Source: Streptomyces solicavernae (GTDB lineage: Bacteria; Actinomycetota; Actinomycetes; Streptomycetales; Streptomycetaceae). Taken from it: a stretch of 64,000 bases of DNA. Shown piece by piece: positions 24,890 to 34,869 of this stretch. The position numbers and the translations under genes are program-made. The DNA lies in assembly GCF_029968095.1 (NCBI RefSeq), contig NZ_JASCIR010000017.1:1-64000 (forward strand). Reading direction: 5' to 3'. Numbering within the stretch: the first letter of the stretch is position 1; each line of letters begins with the position of its first letter. The notes beneath the pieces were generated by a model. The model had not been told where the DNA came from and searched no databases. It saw only the letters and a list, made by a program, of their open reading frames with translations.

Positions 24890-26851
24890 GAGGGCGTGGC
24901 CCAGGCGCATCCCTTCGAGGACCGCCTCCTCGACCGTGCGGGGCGACAAGCAGTCGCCGATCAGGTGGAGTTCGGGGCGTTGCGCCTCGGGCAGGGCCGC
25001 CTCGATCTCCTCGGCGAGCCCGGTCACGGGCGCGTGCCCGAGCGCGAGGACGACCGAGGCCACGCCCTCCACCAGCACCGGTTCGTCGGTCAGGACGTGC
25101 TGGAGGTAGACGGTGTCGGCGTCGGCCCCGTAGAGCCGGGTCAGGGGGACGATCTCCACCTTGTGGCTCAGGAGTTGGCGCAGGAGTTCGTCGCGGGTGT
25201 ACTGCTGCAGGCTCTCGCCCGCCTGGTATCCGGTCGTGGCGAGGACGACCCGGTGGCCGCGTTCGGCGAGGAGGACCGCCACGCCGATCGCGGTCCAGTC
25301 GCCGCGCCAGTCCGCGACGAGTACGCGCCCTCTGGGCAGTCGGGCGCCCGCGATGACCTCCCAGGCGTCCCGGACCACCGCTTCCGCGGCGTCCAGTTCG
25401 GGCCGGTGGGGGCGGGCGCCGGTCGCCACCACGACGGCGTCGGGCGCCTGTTGCCGTACGAGGGACGCGTCCACGGTGACGCCGCTCTTGATCTGCACCG
25501 ACGCCCGCCGCGCCTCCTCCAGGAGGTTGGTCACCGCGCCGCCGAACTCGGCCCGGCCGGGGAGCTGTTGGGCGAGCAGCACCTGACCGCCGGGGCGGCG
25601 GCCCGCGTCGTACACCGTGACCCGGTGCCCGCGCTGCGCCGCCACCACCGCGGCCTTCAGACCGGCGGGTCCGGCGCCCGCGACCAGTACCTCACGGGCG
25701 CGGCGGGCCGGGGTGAGCAGGCCGTAGACCTCCTCGCGGCCGGTCTCGGGGCGCTGGATGCAGGAGATCGGGTGGCCGGAGTGGAAGTGGCCGATGCAGG
25801 CCTGGTTGCAGCCGATGCAGGCCCGGATGCCGACGAGGTCGCCGCGCTGTGCGTACGCGGGCAGCTCCGGGTCGCAGATCAGGGCCCGGGTCATGCCGGC
25901 CGCGTCGGCGTCGCCGCGTTCGAGGAGCAGCTCGGCGTCCTGCGGCTGGTTGACGCGCCCGGCGACGATCACCGGCACGGACACCGCCTGCTTCACGCGT
26001 CGCGACTGGGCCGTGGTGCACAACGAGTCCCTGGTCATGGGCGGCACGATGTGGTCGGATCCGGCGAGGGTGGCGGAGGTGCCGGTGGTGACGGAGACGT
26101 AGTCGAGGAGTCCCGCCGCGTCGAGTTCGGTGACCGCCCGCAGCGCCTCGTCCTCGCTCAGGCCCCGGTCGTACGCCTCGCCGATGCTGATCCGCAGGCC
26201 CACCGCGAGGTGGCCGCGTACCGCCTCACCGGTCGCTTCGAGCACTTCACGCAGGAAGCGCAGCCGGTTCTGCCAGGACCCGCCATAGGCGTCGGTGCGC
26301 CGGTTGGTGGCGGGGTTGAGGAACTGGGCGGGCAGGTAGCCGTGCGAGGCGACGATCTCCACGCCGTCCAGGCCCGCCGCCCTCAGCCGGAGCGCGGCGG
26401 CGGCGAACCCGTCGACCACCTCGCGGACCAGGGCGTACGGCATGGCGCGCGGGAACACCCGGAAGCGTTCGGTCGGCACGGCCGAGGCGGAGTAGGACAC
26501 CCCGAGCGAGCCGTCCTCGGCGTCCATCACCTCGGCGCCGCCGTGGAAGAGCTGCGCGAAGACGGTGGCGCCGTGCGCGTGCCCGGCCTCGGCGAGCCTG
26601 CCGTACCCCTCGACGCAGGCGTCGGTGTCGGCCATCAGCGCGTGCGAGGTGTAGCGGGCGCTGCCGTGCACGCCGCCGACCTGGAGCACGATGAGTCCGG
26701 CCCCGCCACGGGCGCGGGCCCGGTGGTAGGCGACGAGCCGGTCGGTGACCTTGCCGTCCTGCGCCATCACCGTGTCGTGCCCGGTGGACACGATCCGGTT
26801 GCGGAGCCTGGCGGGCCCGATGTCGAGCGGGGTGAAGAGCCGGGTGAGCAT
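24887..26851 (-). CDS. FMN/FAD flavoprotein, dimethylglycine or N-methylproline demethylase-like
   Basis: A 654-aa protein of the 2,4-dienoyl-CoA reductase/trimethylamine dehydrogenase type. An N-terminal old-yellow-enzyme barrel (about 1-360; LTRLFTPLDIGPARLRNRIV, NRRTDAYGGS) is followed by a 4Fe-4S motif C-x2-C-x3-C-x11-C (from CIGCNQAC), then an FAD/NAD-binding half with VAGAGPAGLKAA. It is full length for the family. Sequence style and the sarcosine pathway 7 kb away suggest N-demethylation of dimethylglycine or a betaine, but the substrate is inferred. A perfect inverted repeat 105 bp upstream is the likely operator. Confidence 0.85.
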   Translation of the reverse strand: MLTRLFTPLDIGPARLRNRIVSTGHDTVMAQDGKVTDRLVAYHRARARGGAGLIVLQVGGVHGSARYTSHALMADTDACVEGYGRLAEAGHAHGATVFAQLFHGGAEVMDAEDGSLGVSYSASAVPTERFRVFPRAMPYALVREVVDGFAAAALRLRAAGLDGVEIVASHGYLPAQFLNPATNRRTDAYGGSWQNRLRFLREVLEATGEAVRGHLAVGLRISIGEAYDRGLSEDEALRAVTELDAAGLLDYVSVTTGTSATLAGSDHIVPPMTRDSLCTTAQSRRVKQAVSVPVIVAGRVNQPQDAELLLERGDADAAGMTRALICDPELPAYAQRGDLVGIRACIGCNQACIGHFHSGHPISCIQRPETGREEVYGLLTPARRAREVLVAGAGPAGLKAAVVAAQRGHRVTVYDAGRRPGGQVLLAQQLPGRAEFGGAVTNLLEEARRASVQIKSGVTVDASLVRQQAPDAVVVATGARPHRPELDAAEAVVRDAWEVIAGARLPRGRVLVADWRGDWTAIGVAVLLAERGHRVVLATTGYQAGESLQQYTRDELLRQLLSHKVEIVPLTRLYGADADTVYLQHVLTDEPVLVEGVASVVLALGHAPVTGLAEEIEAALPEAQRPELHLIGDCLSPRTVEEAVLEGMRLGHAL

Positions 26852-26955
26852 GGCGGATCGGCCTCCTGTCGTCGTCTGCCTGGGCGAAACGGCCTTCAGC
26901 GTGGGGGGTGCCGCCCCGGCACGACATGCGCCTGCCGACGCAATCTGGGGCGTGT

Positions 26956-26975
26956 GTTCATACCCGCGTATGAAC
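26956..26975. promoter_or_regulatory. 20-bp palindrome GTTCATAC-N4-GTATGAAC
   Basis: Two perfect 8-bp arms (GTTCATAC, GTATGAAC) separated by ccgc lie between the demethylase-like gene and the PucR gene. It is the only strong symmetric site in this 278-bp gap and the likely binding site of a regulator of the flavoprotein gene. Confidence 0.6.
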
Positions 26976-26980
26976 GCCTG

Positions 26981-27082
26981 GGCGTTCGGTGTTCGGTGTT
27001 CGGCGTTCGGCGTTCGGCGAATGCCCGGGTGTTCGGCGTTCGGCGAATGCCCGGGTGTTCGGCGTTCGGCGTTCGGCGTCAG
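26981..27082. repeat. Heptamer array gttcggc/gttcggt with a 12-bp insert
   Basis: At least ten gttcggY heptamers, interrupted twice by the identical gaatgcccgggt, fill the region between the palindrome and the PucR 3' end. No gene seen. Confidence 0.8.
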
Positions 27083-27129
27083 CGGGGGTGCGGTGCGGGT
27101 TCCGTGGCCGCCGCGGCGGAGCCGTACCG

Positions 27130-28701
27130 TCAGAGTTCCGTGATCCGCCGTGCCAGCAGCGCCATCCACAGGACCGCCACGTCACCGGTGCCGCGCAGGC
27201 TGCGGCCGGTGATCGCCTCGACCTTGCGCAGCCGGTATCCGAGGGTCTGCCGGTGGATGCGCAGCGCCTCGGACGCGTCCCGCCAGCTGCGGTCGCTGCC
27301 GAGGAACGTCTCCAGGGTGTGCAACAGTTCGGTGCCGTGCTGCCGGTCGTGGTCGAGCAGCGGCCCGAGGACCGTACGCGTCGCGTGCTCCGCGTCGGCC
27401 ACGGTGCGCGGCAGCAGGATCGGCGCGGCGGTCTCGTAGTCGGCCACTCCCCCGCCGGAGGCGACGGCGGCCTGCAGGGCCCAGCGGGCCTGCCTTGCGG
27501 TGTCGGGCAGTTGGCCCACCGCGGACCCGCTCGCGGACACCCCGATCGCCGGGATCCGCTCCCGGAGCAGTGCGACGACCTCGGCCGCGCGGCGGGACTC
27601 GACGAGCAGCACCGCGGCCTCGCCCCGGACCTTCCCCAGCACCGCGGGCACCTCCGCGTCCCCGAGCAGCGCGGCGGCGACGGTCCGGGACTCGGCCGGG
27701 ACCCCCAGGGCGGTACGGGCCCCGACGAGGCCGAAGCCGTCGAGCGCGAGGTTGCCCGCCTCGTCGCCGAGCCCGCCGTCGACCAGGCGGTCCCACAGCT
27801 CGGCCCCGGCGTCGTCCCGGGCGGCGCGTTCCCGGGCCGCGCGCTCGACCTCCACCGACACCAGGCTCTGCACGTGCAGCAGCAGGAACCCGTCGGCGTC
27901 CAGTTCCCCGGGGCCTTCGGCGACGAGCATGCACGGCCGGTGCGTGGACAGGGCGAGCGCGGTGGCCCGTACCTCTTCGGTTCCGGTGACGCAGAGCCGG
28001 GCGGGGAGCCGGGCGAGCTGGTCCGCGGTCTCCTCGCGGAGGCGGGCGGTGACGGCGGGGTCGAGCGGGTGCTGCTGCCGGAACACCTCGCTGCCCAGGG
28101 CCATGTCGAGGACGTGCAGCCGGTGGCCCAGCTCGGCAGAGAGGCGATCGAGCAGGGAACCGTCGCGGAAGGCGGCCGTGCGGGCGGGCTCGTACAGGCG
28201 GCTGACCCGCACGAGGCGCCGTACCTGTTCGCTCTGACTCGCCATGGCCACGGTCCGCCCGATCGCCGCGAACGGGGTGGTGTGGCCCACGAGGAGGACG
28301 GGGAAGCCGAGTTCGTCGGCGGCGTCCAGCATCGACCGGGTCAGCGGCGGCGCCTTGAGGTCGTCGCCGATGGCCAGGCCCGCGAGTTCGGCCGCGTGCA
28401 GCCCGGTGATCAGGCGGCGCTGTGCCTTGGCTCCGCGCGGGACGCAGATGCCGACGGTCATCAGGAGTTCGTCGGCCCCGAGCCAGCGCCAGGGGTCCGC
28501 CAGCTCGCAGGAGTGCGCCCACACCACCGGCCGGTTCAGCCCGCCGGTCCCGGCGAGGACCCGGCAGTCGAACTGCTCCATCCTCGCGAGGTCGCCCACG
28601 GTGAGGTGCTCGGCGGAGCGGGTCGCCGGGGCGCCACGGGGCAACGTCCCGTCCGGCGCCGGAGCCGCGCCCCGCGTCGCCGCGTCCGCAGAGTGCGCCA
28701 T
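27130..28701 (-). CDS. PucR-family transcriptional regulator
   Basis: A 523-aa regulator with an N-terminal PucR sensing domain (TVGDLARMEQFDCRVLAGTGGLNRPVVWAHSCE) and a C-terminal PucR helix-turn-helix (LETFLGSDRSWRDASEAL, HRQTLGYRLRKVEAITG). Such activators respond to nitrogen compounds such as purines or amines. The ATG at 28701 has GAAGGA eight bases upstream; an alternative ten codons earlier lacks one. It lies between the demethylase-like gene and the divergent encapsulin operon, so either could be its target. Confidence 0.9.
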   Translation of the reverse strand: MAHSADAATRGAAPAPDGTLPRGAPATRSAEHLTVGDLARMEQFDCRVLAGTGGLNRPVVWAHSCELADPWRWLGADELLMTVGICVPRGAKAQRRLITGLHAAELAGLAIGDDLKAPPLTRSMLDAADELGFPVLLVGHTTPFAAIGRTVAMASQSEQVRRLVRVSRLYEPARTAAFRDGSLLDRLSAELGHRLHVLDMALGSEVFRQQHPLDPAVTARLREETADQLARLPARLCVTGTEEVRATALALSTHRPCMLVAEGPGELDADGFLLLHVQSLVSVEVERAARERAARDDAGAELWDRLVDGGLGDEAGNLALDGFGLVGARTALGVPAESRTVAAALLGDAEVPAVLGKVRGEAAVLLVESRRAAEVVALLRERIPAIGVSASGSAVGQLPDTARQARWALQAAVASGGGVADYETAAPILLPRTVADAEHATRTVLGPLLDHDRQHGTELLHTLETFLGSDRSWRDASEALRIHRQTLGYRLRKVEAITGRSLRGTGDVAVLWMALLARRITEL

Positions 28702-28998
28702 TACCGGATTCCTTCGGTCACGTACAGCCATGATCTTCGCCTCGGCGTGAACTTACCGCAGCTGATCGGCCAGTTGAACCCGGCCGCTGCGGCTCCGTAG
28801 AGCCTCGGGTGCGGCTCCCCCGCACCGGAGCACGACTCTGGAACGCGGCTCAATATCGCCGGACCCTGGGCAAACGTCGAGCGAGCATGATCATCGCATC
28901 GAGTTAATGTACGCGGCTTTCCATGGCTGGGCGGGCGGCTCCGTGACTAGCGTTCCCGATGCGCCCGACTCCGCCCGGAACAAGGAGAGTTCATCCCG
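28702..28998. promoter_or_regulatory. Divergent promoter region of pucR-like gene and encapsulin operon
   Basis: This 297-bp region has no gene. It is less GC-rich near 28860-28920, where the palindrome ATGATCAT (28887-28894) and the stretch gagttaatgtac precede the encapsulin gene by about 100 bp, a plausible promoter and operator zone. Confidence 0.45.
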
Positions 28999-30411
28999 AT
29001 GACTGTCGAATCGAGCCCGGAAACGCGCCTCGAACCGCCGCGGCAGACCAGCCTGGGCACGGCGGCCGCCCGTAACCTGGCGACCACGACCAAGTCCGCG
29101 CCGCAGATGCAGGAGATCACCTCCCGCTGGCTGCTGCGCATGCTGCCCTGGGTGGAGACGAAGGGCGGCGCCTACCGGGTGAACCGCCGGCTCAGCTACA
29201 CCGTCGGCGACGGGCGGGTGGAGTTCGTGCAGGACGGCGCCGACGTCCGGGTGATCCCCCGCGAGCTCGGCGAACTGAACCTGCTGCGCGGCTTCGACGA
29301 CGTGGACGTGCTCACGGCCATCGCCGACCGGTGCGTCCAGCGGGACTTCGGCAGCGGCGAGACCCTGGTGGTCCGCGGCGCCCCCGCCGACCAGCTCCAC
29401 CTCATCGCGCACGGCCGCATCAGCCAGACCTCCGAGGGCAGCTACGACGACGAGGTCGCCCTCGACGTGCTCGCCGACGGCGACCGCTTCGGCGAGCACG
29501 CCCTCCTGGACGACGACGCCCGGTGGGAGCACACCGCGATCGCCGAGACGGCGGGCACGCTCCTCACCCTGTCCCGCGCCGACTTCGCGAACGTCCTGTC
29601 CAACGCGCCCCAACTCCGGGCGCATCTGGACGAGTTCAGGTCCCGCGCCGAGCGGCCGCAGAACCACCGCGGCGAGGCGGAGATCGCCATGTCGGCCGGC
29701 CACATCGGCGAGTACGAGCTGCCCGGCGCGTTCGTCGACTACGAGCTGAAGCCGCGCGAGTACGAACTCTCGGTCGCCCAGACCGTGCTGAAGGTGCACA
29801 CGAGGGTGGCCGACCTCTACAACCATCCGATGAACCAGACGGAGGAGCAACTCCGGCTCACCATCGAGGCGTTGCGCGAGCGCCAGGAGCACGAGCTGAT
29901 CAACAACAGGGAGTTCGGCCTGCTCCACAACGCCGACTTCAAGCAGCGCTTCCAGACGCACTCCGGGCCGCCCTCCCCGGACGACCTGGACGAACTGCTC
30001 AGCCGCCGCAGGGGCTCCAGGTTCTTCCTGGCGCACCCGAGGACGATCGCGGCGATCGGGCGCGGTTTCAACGCGCGCGGGCTGTACCCGGACCACGTGG
30101 ACCTCGGCGGCCAGCAGGTCCCGGCGTGGCGGGGCGTGCCGATCCTGCCCTGCAACAAGATTCCCATCACCAAGGAGCGGACCAGCTCCATCCTGTGCAT
30201 GCGTACGGGCGAGGACAACCAGGGCGTCATCGGGCTGCGGCAGACCGGTCTGCCGGACGAGTACGAGCCGGGTCTGTCGGTGCGCTTCATGGGCATCAGC
30301 GAGCAGGCCATCACCTCCTACCTGGTCAGTACGTACTACTCGGCGGCGATCCTCGTGCCGGACGCCGTGGGCGTCCTGGAGAACGTGCAGATCGGCCACT
30401 GGCCCAGGTAG
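28999..30411 (+). CDS. Family 2B encapsulin shell protein with cyclic-nucleotide-binding-like insert
   Basis: A 470-aa protein (EshA-like). Its body is the HK97-phage-like shell fold of family 2 encapsulins (LPGAFVDYELKPREYELS, GLYPDHVDLGGQQVPAWRGVPI, C-terminal SEQAITSYLVSTYYSAAIL). A cyclic-nucleotide-binding-like domain is inserted at about residues 95-200, which marks subfamily 2B. In its phosphate-binding cassette the FGEHALL part is kept, but the usual Arg-Ala-Ala pattern after it is replaced by ARWEHTA, so nucleotide binding is doubtful. Established work links such shells with 2-methylisoborneol synthase cargo, and that gene follows here. RBS AAGGAGA ten bases upstream. Confidence 0.9.
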   Translation: MTVESSPETRLEPPRQTSLGTAAARNLATTTKSAPQMQEITSRWLLRMLPWVETKGGAYRVNRRLSYTVGDGRVEFVQDGADVRVIPRELGELNLLRGFDDVDVLTAIADRCVQRDFGSGETLVVRGAPADQLHLIAHGRISQTSEGSYDDEVALDVLADGDRFGEHALLDDDARWEHTAIAETAGTLLTLSRADFANVLSNAPQLRAHLDEFRSRAERPQNHRGEAEIAMSAGHIGEYELPGAFVDYELKPREYELSVAQTVLKVHTRVADLYNHPMNQTEEQLRLTIEALRERQEHELINNREFGLLHNADFKQRFQTHSGPPSPDDLDELLSRRRGSRFFLAHPRTIAAIGRGFNARGLYPDHVDLGGQQVPAWRGVPILPCNKIPITKERTSSILCMRTGEDNQGVIGLRQTGLPDEYEPGLSVRFMGISEQAITSYLVSTYYSAAILVPDAVGVLENVQIGHWPR

Positions 30412-30567
30412 CGGCCCCGGTCCCGGGGGCGTGGTCCGCCGGTCCGGGACCTCCGGACTGGCCGCACCCGCCTGTCGCCCGAAGGTCCCGGGTCTCCCGC
30501 CCGGAGGCCGCCGGCAGGCGCGCCCGAAGGCCTCGGGCAGCCCGCCCATTTCACCAAGGAGCTACGG

Positions 30568-32043
<1,476 letters not shown>

Positions 32044-32063
32044 GCGACCGTCCCGTAAGAGAA

Positions 32064-32963
32064 ATGGACACATCTGTGACGAGCAGTACCGAACTCACCG
32101 CCACCGCCACCGACGCTCCGCACATCCCGGGCCCGGCGACGCCCTACCAGGGGGACATCGCCCGCTACTGGGACGGGGAGGCGCGTCCGGTGAACCTGCG
32201 GCTCGGCGATGTCGACGGTCTCTACCACCACCACTACGGCATCGGCGCGGTCGACCACGCCGCCCTCGGCACCCCCGAGGACAGCGAGAGCGAGAAGAAG
32301 CTGATCGCCGAGCTCCACCGGCTTGAGTCGGCGCAGGCGGAGCTGCTCCTCGGGCACCTCGGCGACCTCGGCCGTGACGACACCCTGGTGGACGCCGGCT
32401 GCGGCCGCGGCGGCTCGATGGTCATGGCGCACCAGCGGTTCGGCGCCAAGGTCGAGGGCGTCACGCTCTCCGCCAAGCAGGCCGACTTCGCGAACAACAG
32501 GGCCCGGGAACTCGGCATCGAGGACCACGTCCGCGCCCGGGTCTGCAACATGCTGGCGACACCGTTCGAGACGGGCCGGGCCGCCGCCTCGTGGAACAAC
32601 GAGTCGACGATGTACGTCGACCTGCACGACCTGTTCGCCGAGCACTCCCGGATCCTGGAGGTCGGCGGCCGCTATGTGACGATCACGGGCTGCTGGAACC
32701 CGCGGTACGGCCAGCCCTCGAAGTGGGTCTCGCAGATCAACGCGCACTTCGAGTGCAACATCCACTCGCGCCGCGAGTACCTGCGCGCGATGGCCGACAA
32801 CCGCCTCGTCCCGCAGGCCGTCGTGGACCTCACCCCGGACACCCTCCCCTACTGGGAGCTGCGGGCCACGTCGTCCCTGGTCACGGGCATCGAGGAGGCG
32901 TTCATCAACGCGTACAGGGACGGTTCTTTCCAGTACGTGCTGATCGCCGCGGACCGCGTCTGA
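32064..32963 (+). CDS. Geranyl diphosphate 2-C-methyltransferase
   Basis: A 299-aa SAM-dependent methyltransferase. The SAM loop VDAGCGRGGSMVMAHQRFG and the family features NNESTMYVDL, GRYVTITGCWN and RREYLRAMADN match GPP methyltransferases, which add the extra methyl to GPP to give the substrate for the synthase encoded just before. It follows the synthase by 20 bp and completes the three-gene operon. Confidence 0.93.
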   Translation: MDTSVTSSTELTATATDAPHIPGPATPYQGDIARYWDGEARPVNLRLGDVDGLYHHHYGIGAVDHAALGTPEDSESEKKLIAELHRLESAQAELLLGHLGDLGRDDTLVDAGCGRGGSMVMAHQRFGAKVEGVTLSAKQADFANNRARELGIEDHVRARVCNMLATPFETGRAAASWNNESTMYVDLHDLFAEHSRILEVGGRYVTITGCWNPRYGQPSKWVSQINAHFECNIHSRREYLRAMADNRLVPQAVVDLTPDTLPYWELRATSSLVTGIEEAFINAYRDGSFQYVLIAADRV

Positions 32964-33024
32964 CCGGACCGGCAGGCACAGTGACCGGACCGGCAGGCAC
33001 AGTCTGACCGGACCGGCAGGCACA
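32961..33024. repeat. Three copies of tgaccggaccggcaggcaca
   Basis: A 20-bp unit occurs at 32961-32980, 32982-33001 and 33005-33024; the first begins with the stop codon of the methyltransferase gene. Confidence 0.9.
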
Positions 33025-33030
33025 ACGACA

Positions 33031-33063
33031 GGGCGCCCGGGGCCGTTACGGCTCCCGGCGCCC
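33031..33063 (+). terminator. Terminator of the 2-methylisoborneol operon
   Basis: GGGCGCC pairs with GGCGCCC, with further inner pairing (GGG/CCC, GCCG/CGGC) around a tta loop, directly after the triple repeat. Confidence 0.75.
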
Positions 33064-33105
33064 CTCTTGCCTCGGCGGGCTCGCCCGAACGCGGGGGCTT
33101 CCGCC

Positions 33106-33963
33106 TCACGCTCGGCGGCCGTCGGCTCTCCCGTACTGCGCCGCGAGGTAGGCGGCCGGGGTGACGCCGTAGGTGCGGGTGAACCACCGGGTGAGATGCG
33201 CCTGGTCCGCGAAGCCCGCCTCGGCGGCCGCGGAGGCCGGCGCCGTGCCCTCGGCCAGCAGTGCACGGGCGCGGCGCAACCGCAGGTCGCGCTGGTAGTC
33301 ACTCGGGGCGAAGCCGTACACCGCGCGAAAGCCCCGATACAGCGTGAAGCGGCTGCATCCGGCCGCCCTGGCCAGTGCGTCGGCACCGATGTTCTCGGCG
33401 AAGCGCTGCCGCAGCAGGCTTCGGGCCCGAGCCAGGGCGGCCCGGTCCACCCGGCCCGGCTGCCCGTCCGGCAGCGGGGCCGGCCGTGTGGCGGCGCAGC
33501 GGGTCAGCGCCAGCAGGGCCGCGGTGAGCCGTTCCTCGACGGCCAGCCGGGCCGCGTTCCCGGCAACCGCGCCGTGGAGACGGGCCACGGTGCGGGCCAG
33601 AGCCGGGTCGTCCAGGACCGGGGTGTCGAACAGCGGCAGGCCCGTACGGCCGGAAGCCGCGTCGTCGAGAACCTCCCGGACGAGATCTTCGCCGAGGTGC
33701 AGCATGCGGTAGCGGTAGCCGTCCTGGACGGCCGACTGTCCGTCGTGCGGGTCGTCCGGATTGAACGCCATCACCAGCCCGGAGGCGCTGACGTGCCGGC
33801 CCCCTCGGCACACGAACGACTGCGCGCCGTCGTCGGTGACTCCGAAGGAGTACGTGTCGTGGGCGTGCATCGGATAGGCGTAGCGCTCGAAGCGGGCGTC
33901 CATGGCCTCAAGGGCGAGCCCGGGAACCCGCCAGTAGGCGGCGCGTTCCTCGGAGGGTGTCAT
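33106..33963 (-). CDS. AraC-family transcriptional regulator
   Basis: A 285-aa protein with an N-terminal cupin-type sensing domain (YAYPMHAHDTYSFGV, FNPDDPHDG) and two C-terminal AraC helix-turn-helix motifs (ADALARAAGCSRFTLYRGFRAVYG, ASAAAEAGFADQAHLTRWFTRTYG). The ATG at 33963 was preferred to a GTG six codons earlier; no strong ribosome binding site precedes either, so it may be leaderless. It is divergent from the organomercurial-lyase-like gene across 94 bp and probably controls it. Confidence 0.88.
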   Translation of the reverse strand: MTPSEERAAYWRVPGLALEAMDARFERYAYPMHAHDTYSFGVTDDGAQSFVCRGGRHVSASGLVMAFNPDDPHDGQSAVQDGYRYRMLHLGEDLVREVLDDAASGRTGLPLFDTPVLDDPALARTVARLHGAVAGNAARLAVEERLTAALLALTRCAATRPAPLPDGQPGRVDRAALARARSLLRQRFAENIGADALARAAGCSRFTLYRGFRAVYGFAPSDYQRDLRLRRARALLAEGTAPASAAAEAGFADQAHLTRWFTRTYGVTPAAYLAAQYGRADGRRA

Positions 33964-34057
33964 GCCCCGATTGTGCCGCACGAGCGTTCAAGCATCCGTG
34001 GACCGCCGGGACGCACCCTGGACACCAGCGCCCCGATCAGCGAAGGAAACCACAGCG

Positions 34058-34789
34058 ATGACCGATCCCACCCCAGCAGCAGCAACACCCACGGCACCCA
34101 CGGCACCCACAGCTATTGCCGCGACGGAGCGGGTCCGGCTGGCCGTGTACCACGGGTACGCGAACACCGGACAGGCGCCGGGCGTGCCGGCACTCGCCGC
34201 CCGCACCGGACTCGCCCCCGACCAGGTGCGCCGGGAACTGCGCACCCTGCACGACAGCCATGACGTGGTTCTGGACCCGCAGGACGACGGCCGCATCGTG
34301 ATGGCGCACCCCTTCGCCTCCGTGCCGCTCGGCTTCTCCGTCATGGGGGCGCACACCCTGTGGTGGGGCGGCTGCGCCTGGGACTCGTTCGCGCTGCCCC
34401 ACCTGCTCAGGGACGAGCCGGACGTCCTGGTCGCCACCCGCTGCCCGGCCTGCGACACCCCGCACGCCTGGGTGGTCGGCCGGGACGCACCCCCCGCGGG
34501 CGACCAGGTGGCCCACTTCCTCACCCCCATGCACCGGGCCTGGGACGACGTCGTGCACACCTGCGGCAACCAGCGCCTGTTCTGCGCCACCGGATGCGTC
34601 GACGCCTGGCTGCAGAAGTCGGGGCAGCAGCGCGGGTACGTCATGGACCTGGCCACCCTGTGGCGCTTCGCCCGCGACTGGTACACCGGACGCCTGGAGC
34701 CGGGCTACACCCGCCGGGACCCCGCCGCCGCCAGTGCCTACTTCGCGGAAGTCGGCCTGCACGGCTCGTTCTGGGGGCTGCCCGACTGA
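34058..34789 (+). CDS. Organomercurial-lyase (MerB)-like protein
   Basis: A 243-aa protein with an N-terminal winged-helix-like segment and a MerB-type C-terminal half. The catalytic trio of MerB (Cys, Asp three residues later, second Cys) appears conserved as C106 and D109 (GGCAWDS) and C176 (RLFCATGC). An extra CPACD pair is at 129-132. No merR, merA or merT gene is in the window, so mercury resistance is uncertain; organometal or thiol chemistry is possible. The first 20 residues are a Thr/Ala/Pro tract (APTAPTAI) encoded by a 9-bp repeat. RBS GAAGGA upstream. Confidence 0.8.
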   Translation: MTDPTPAAATPTAPTAPTAIAATERVRLAVYHGYANTGQAPGVPALAARTGLAPDQVRRELRTLHDSHDVVLDPQDDGRIVMAHPFASVPLGFSVMGAHTLWWGGCAWDSFALPHLLRDEPDVLVATRCPACDTPHAWVVGRDAPPAGDQVAHFLTPMHRAWDDVVHTCGNQRLFCATGCVDAWLQKSGQQRGYVMDLATLWRFARDWYTGRLEPGYTRRDPAAASAYFAEVGLHGSFWGLPD

Positions 34790-34869
34790 TGGCTGAGCCA
34801 GTGAGCCAGTGAGCGGGCAGCCGCCGGGTTCCGTGAGCTCCGCCGGGTCCCGTGAGCGCCGCCGGGCCC

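Noticed and set aside
26745..27143. Plus-strand frame across the heptamer array
   Set aside because: It is made mainly of repeat-derived residues and overlaps the demethylase-like gene.
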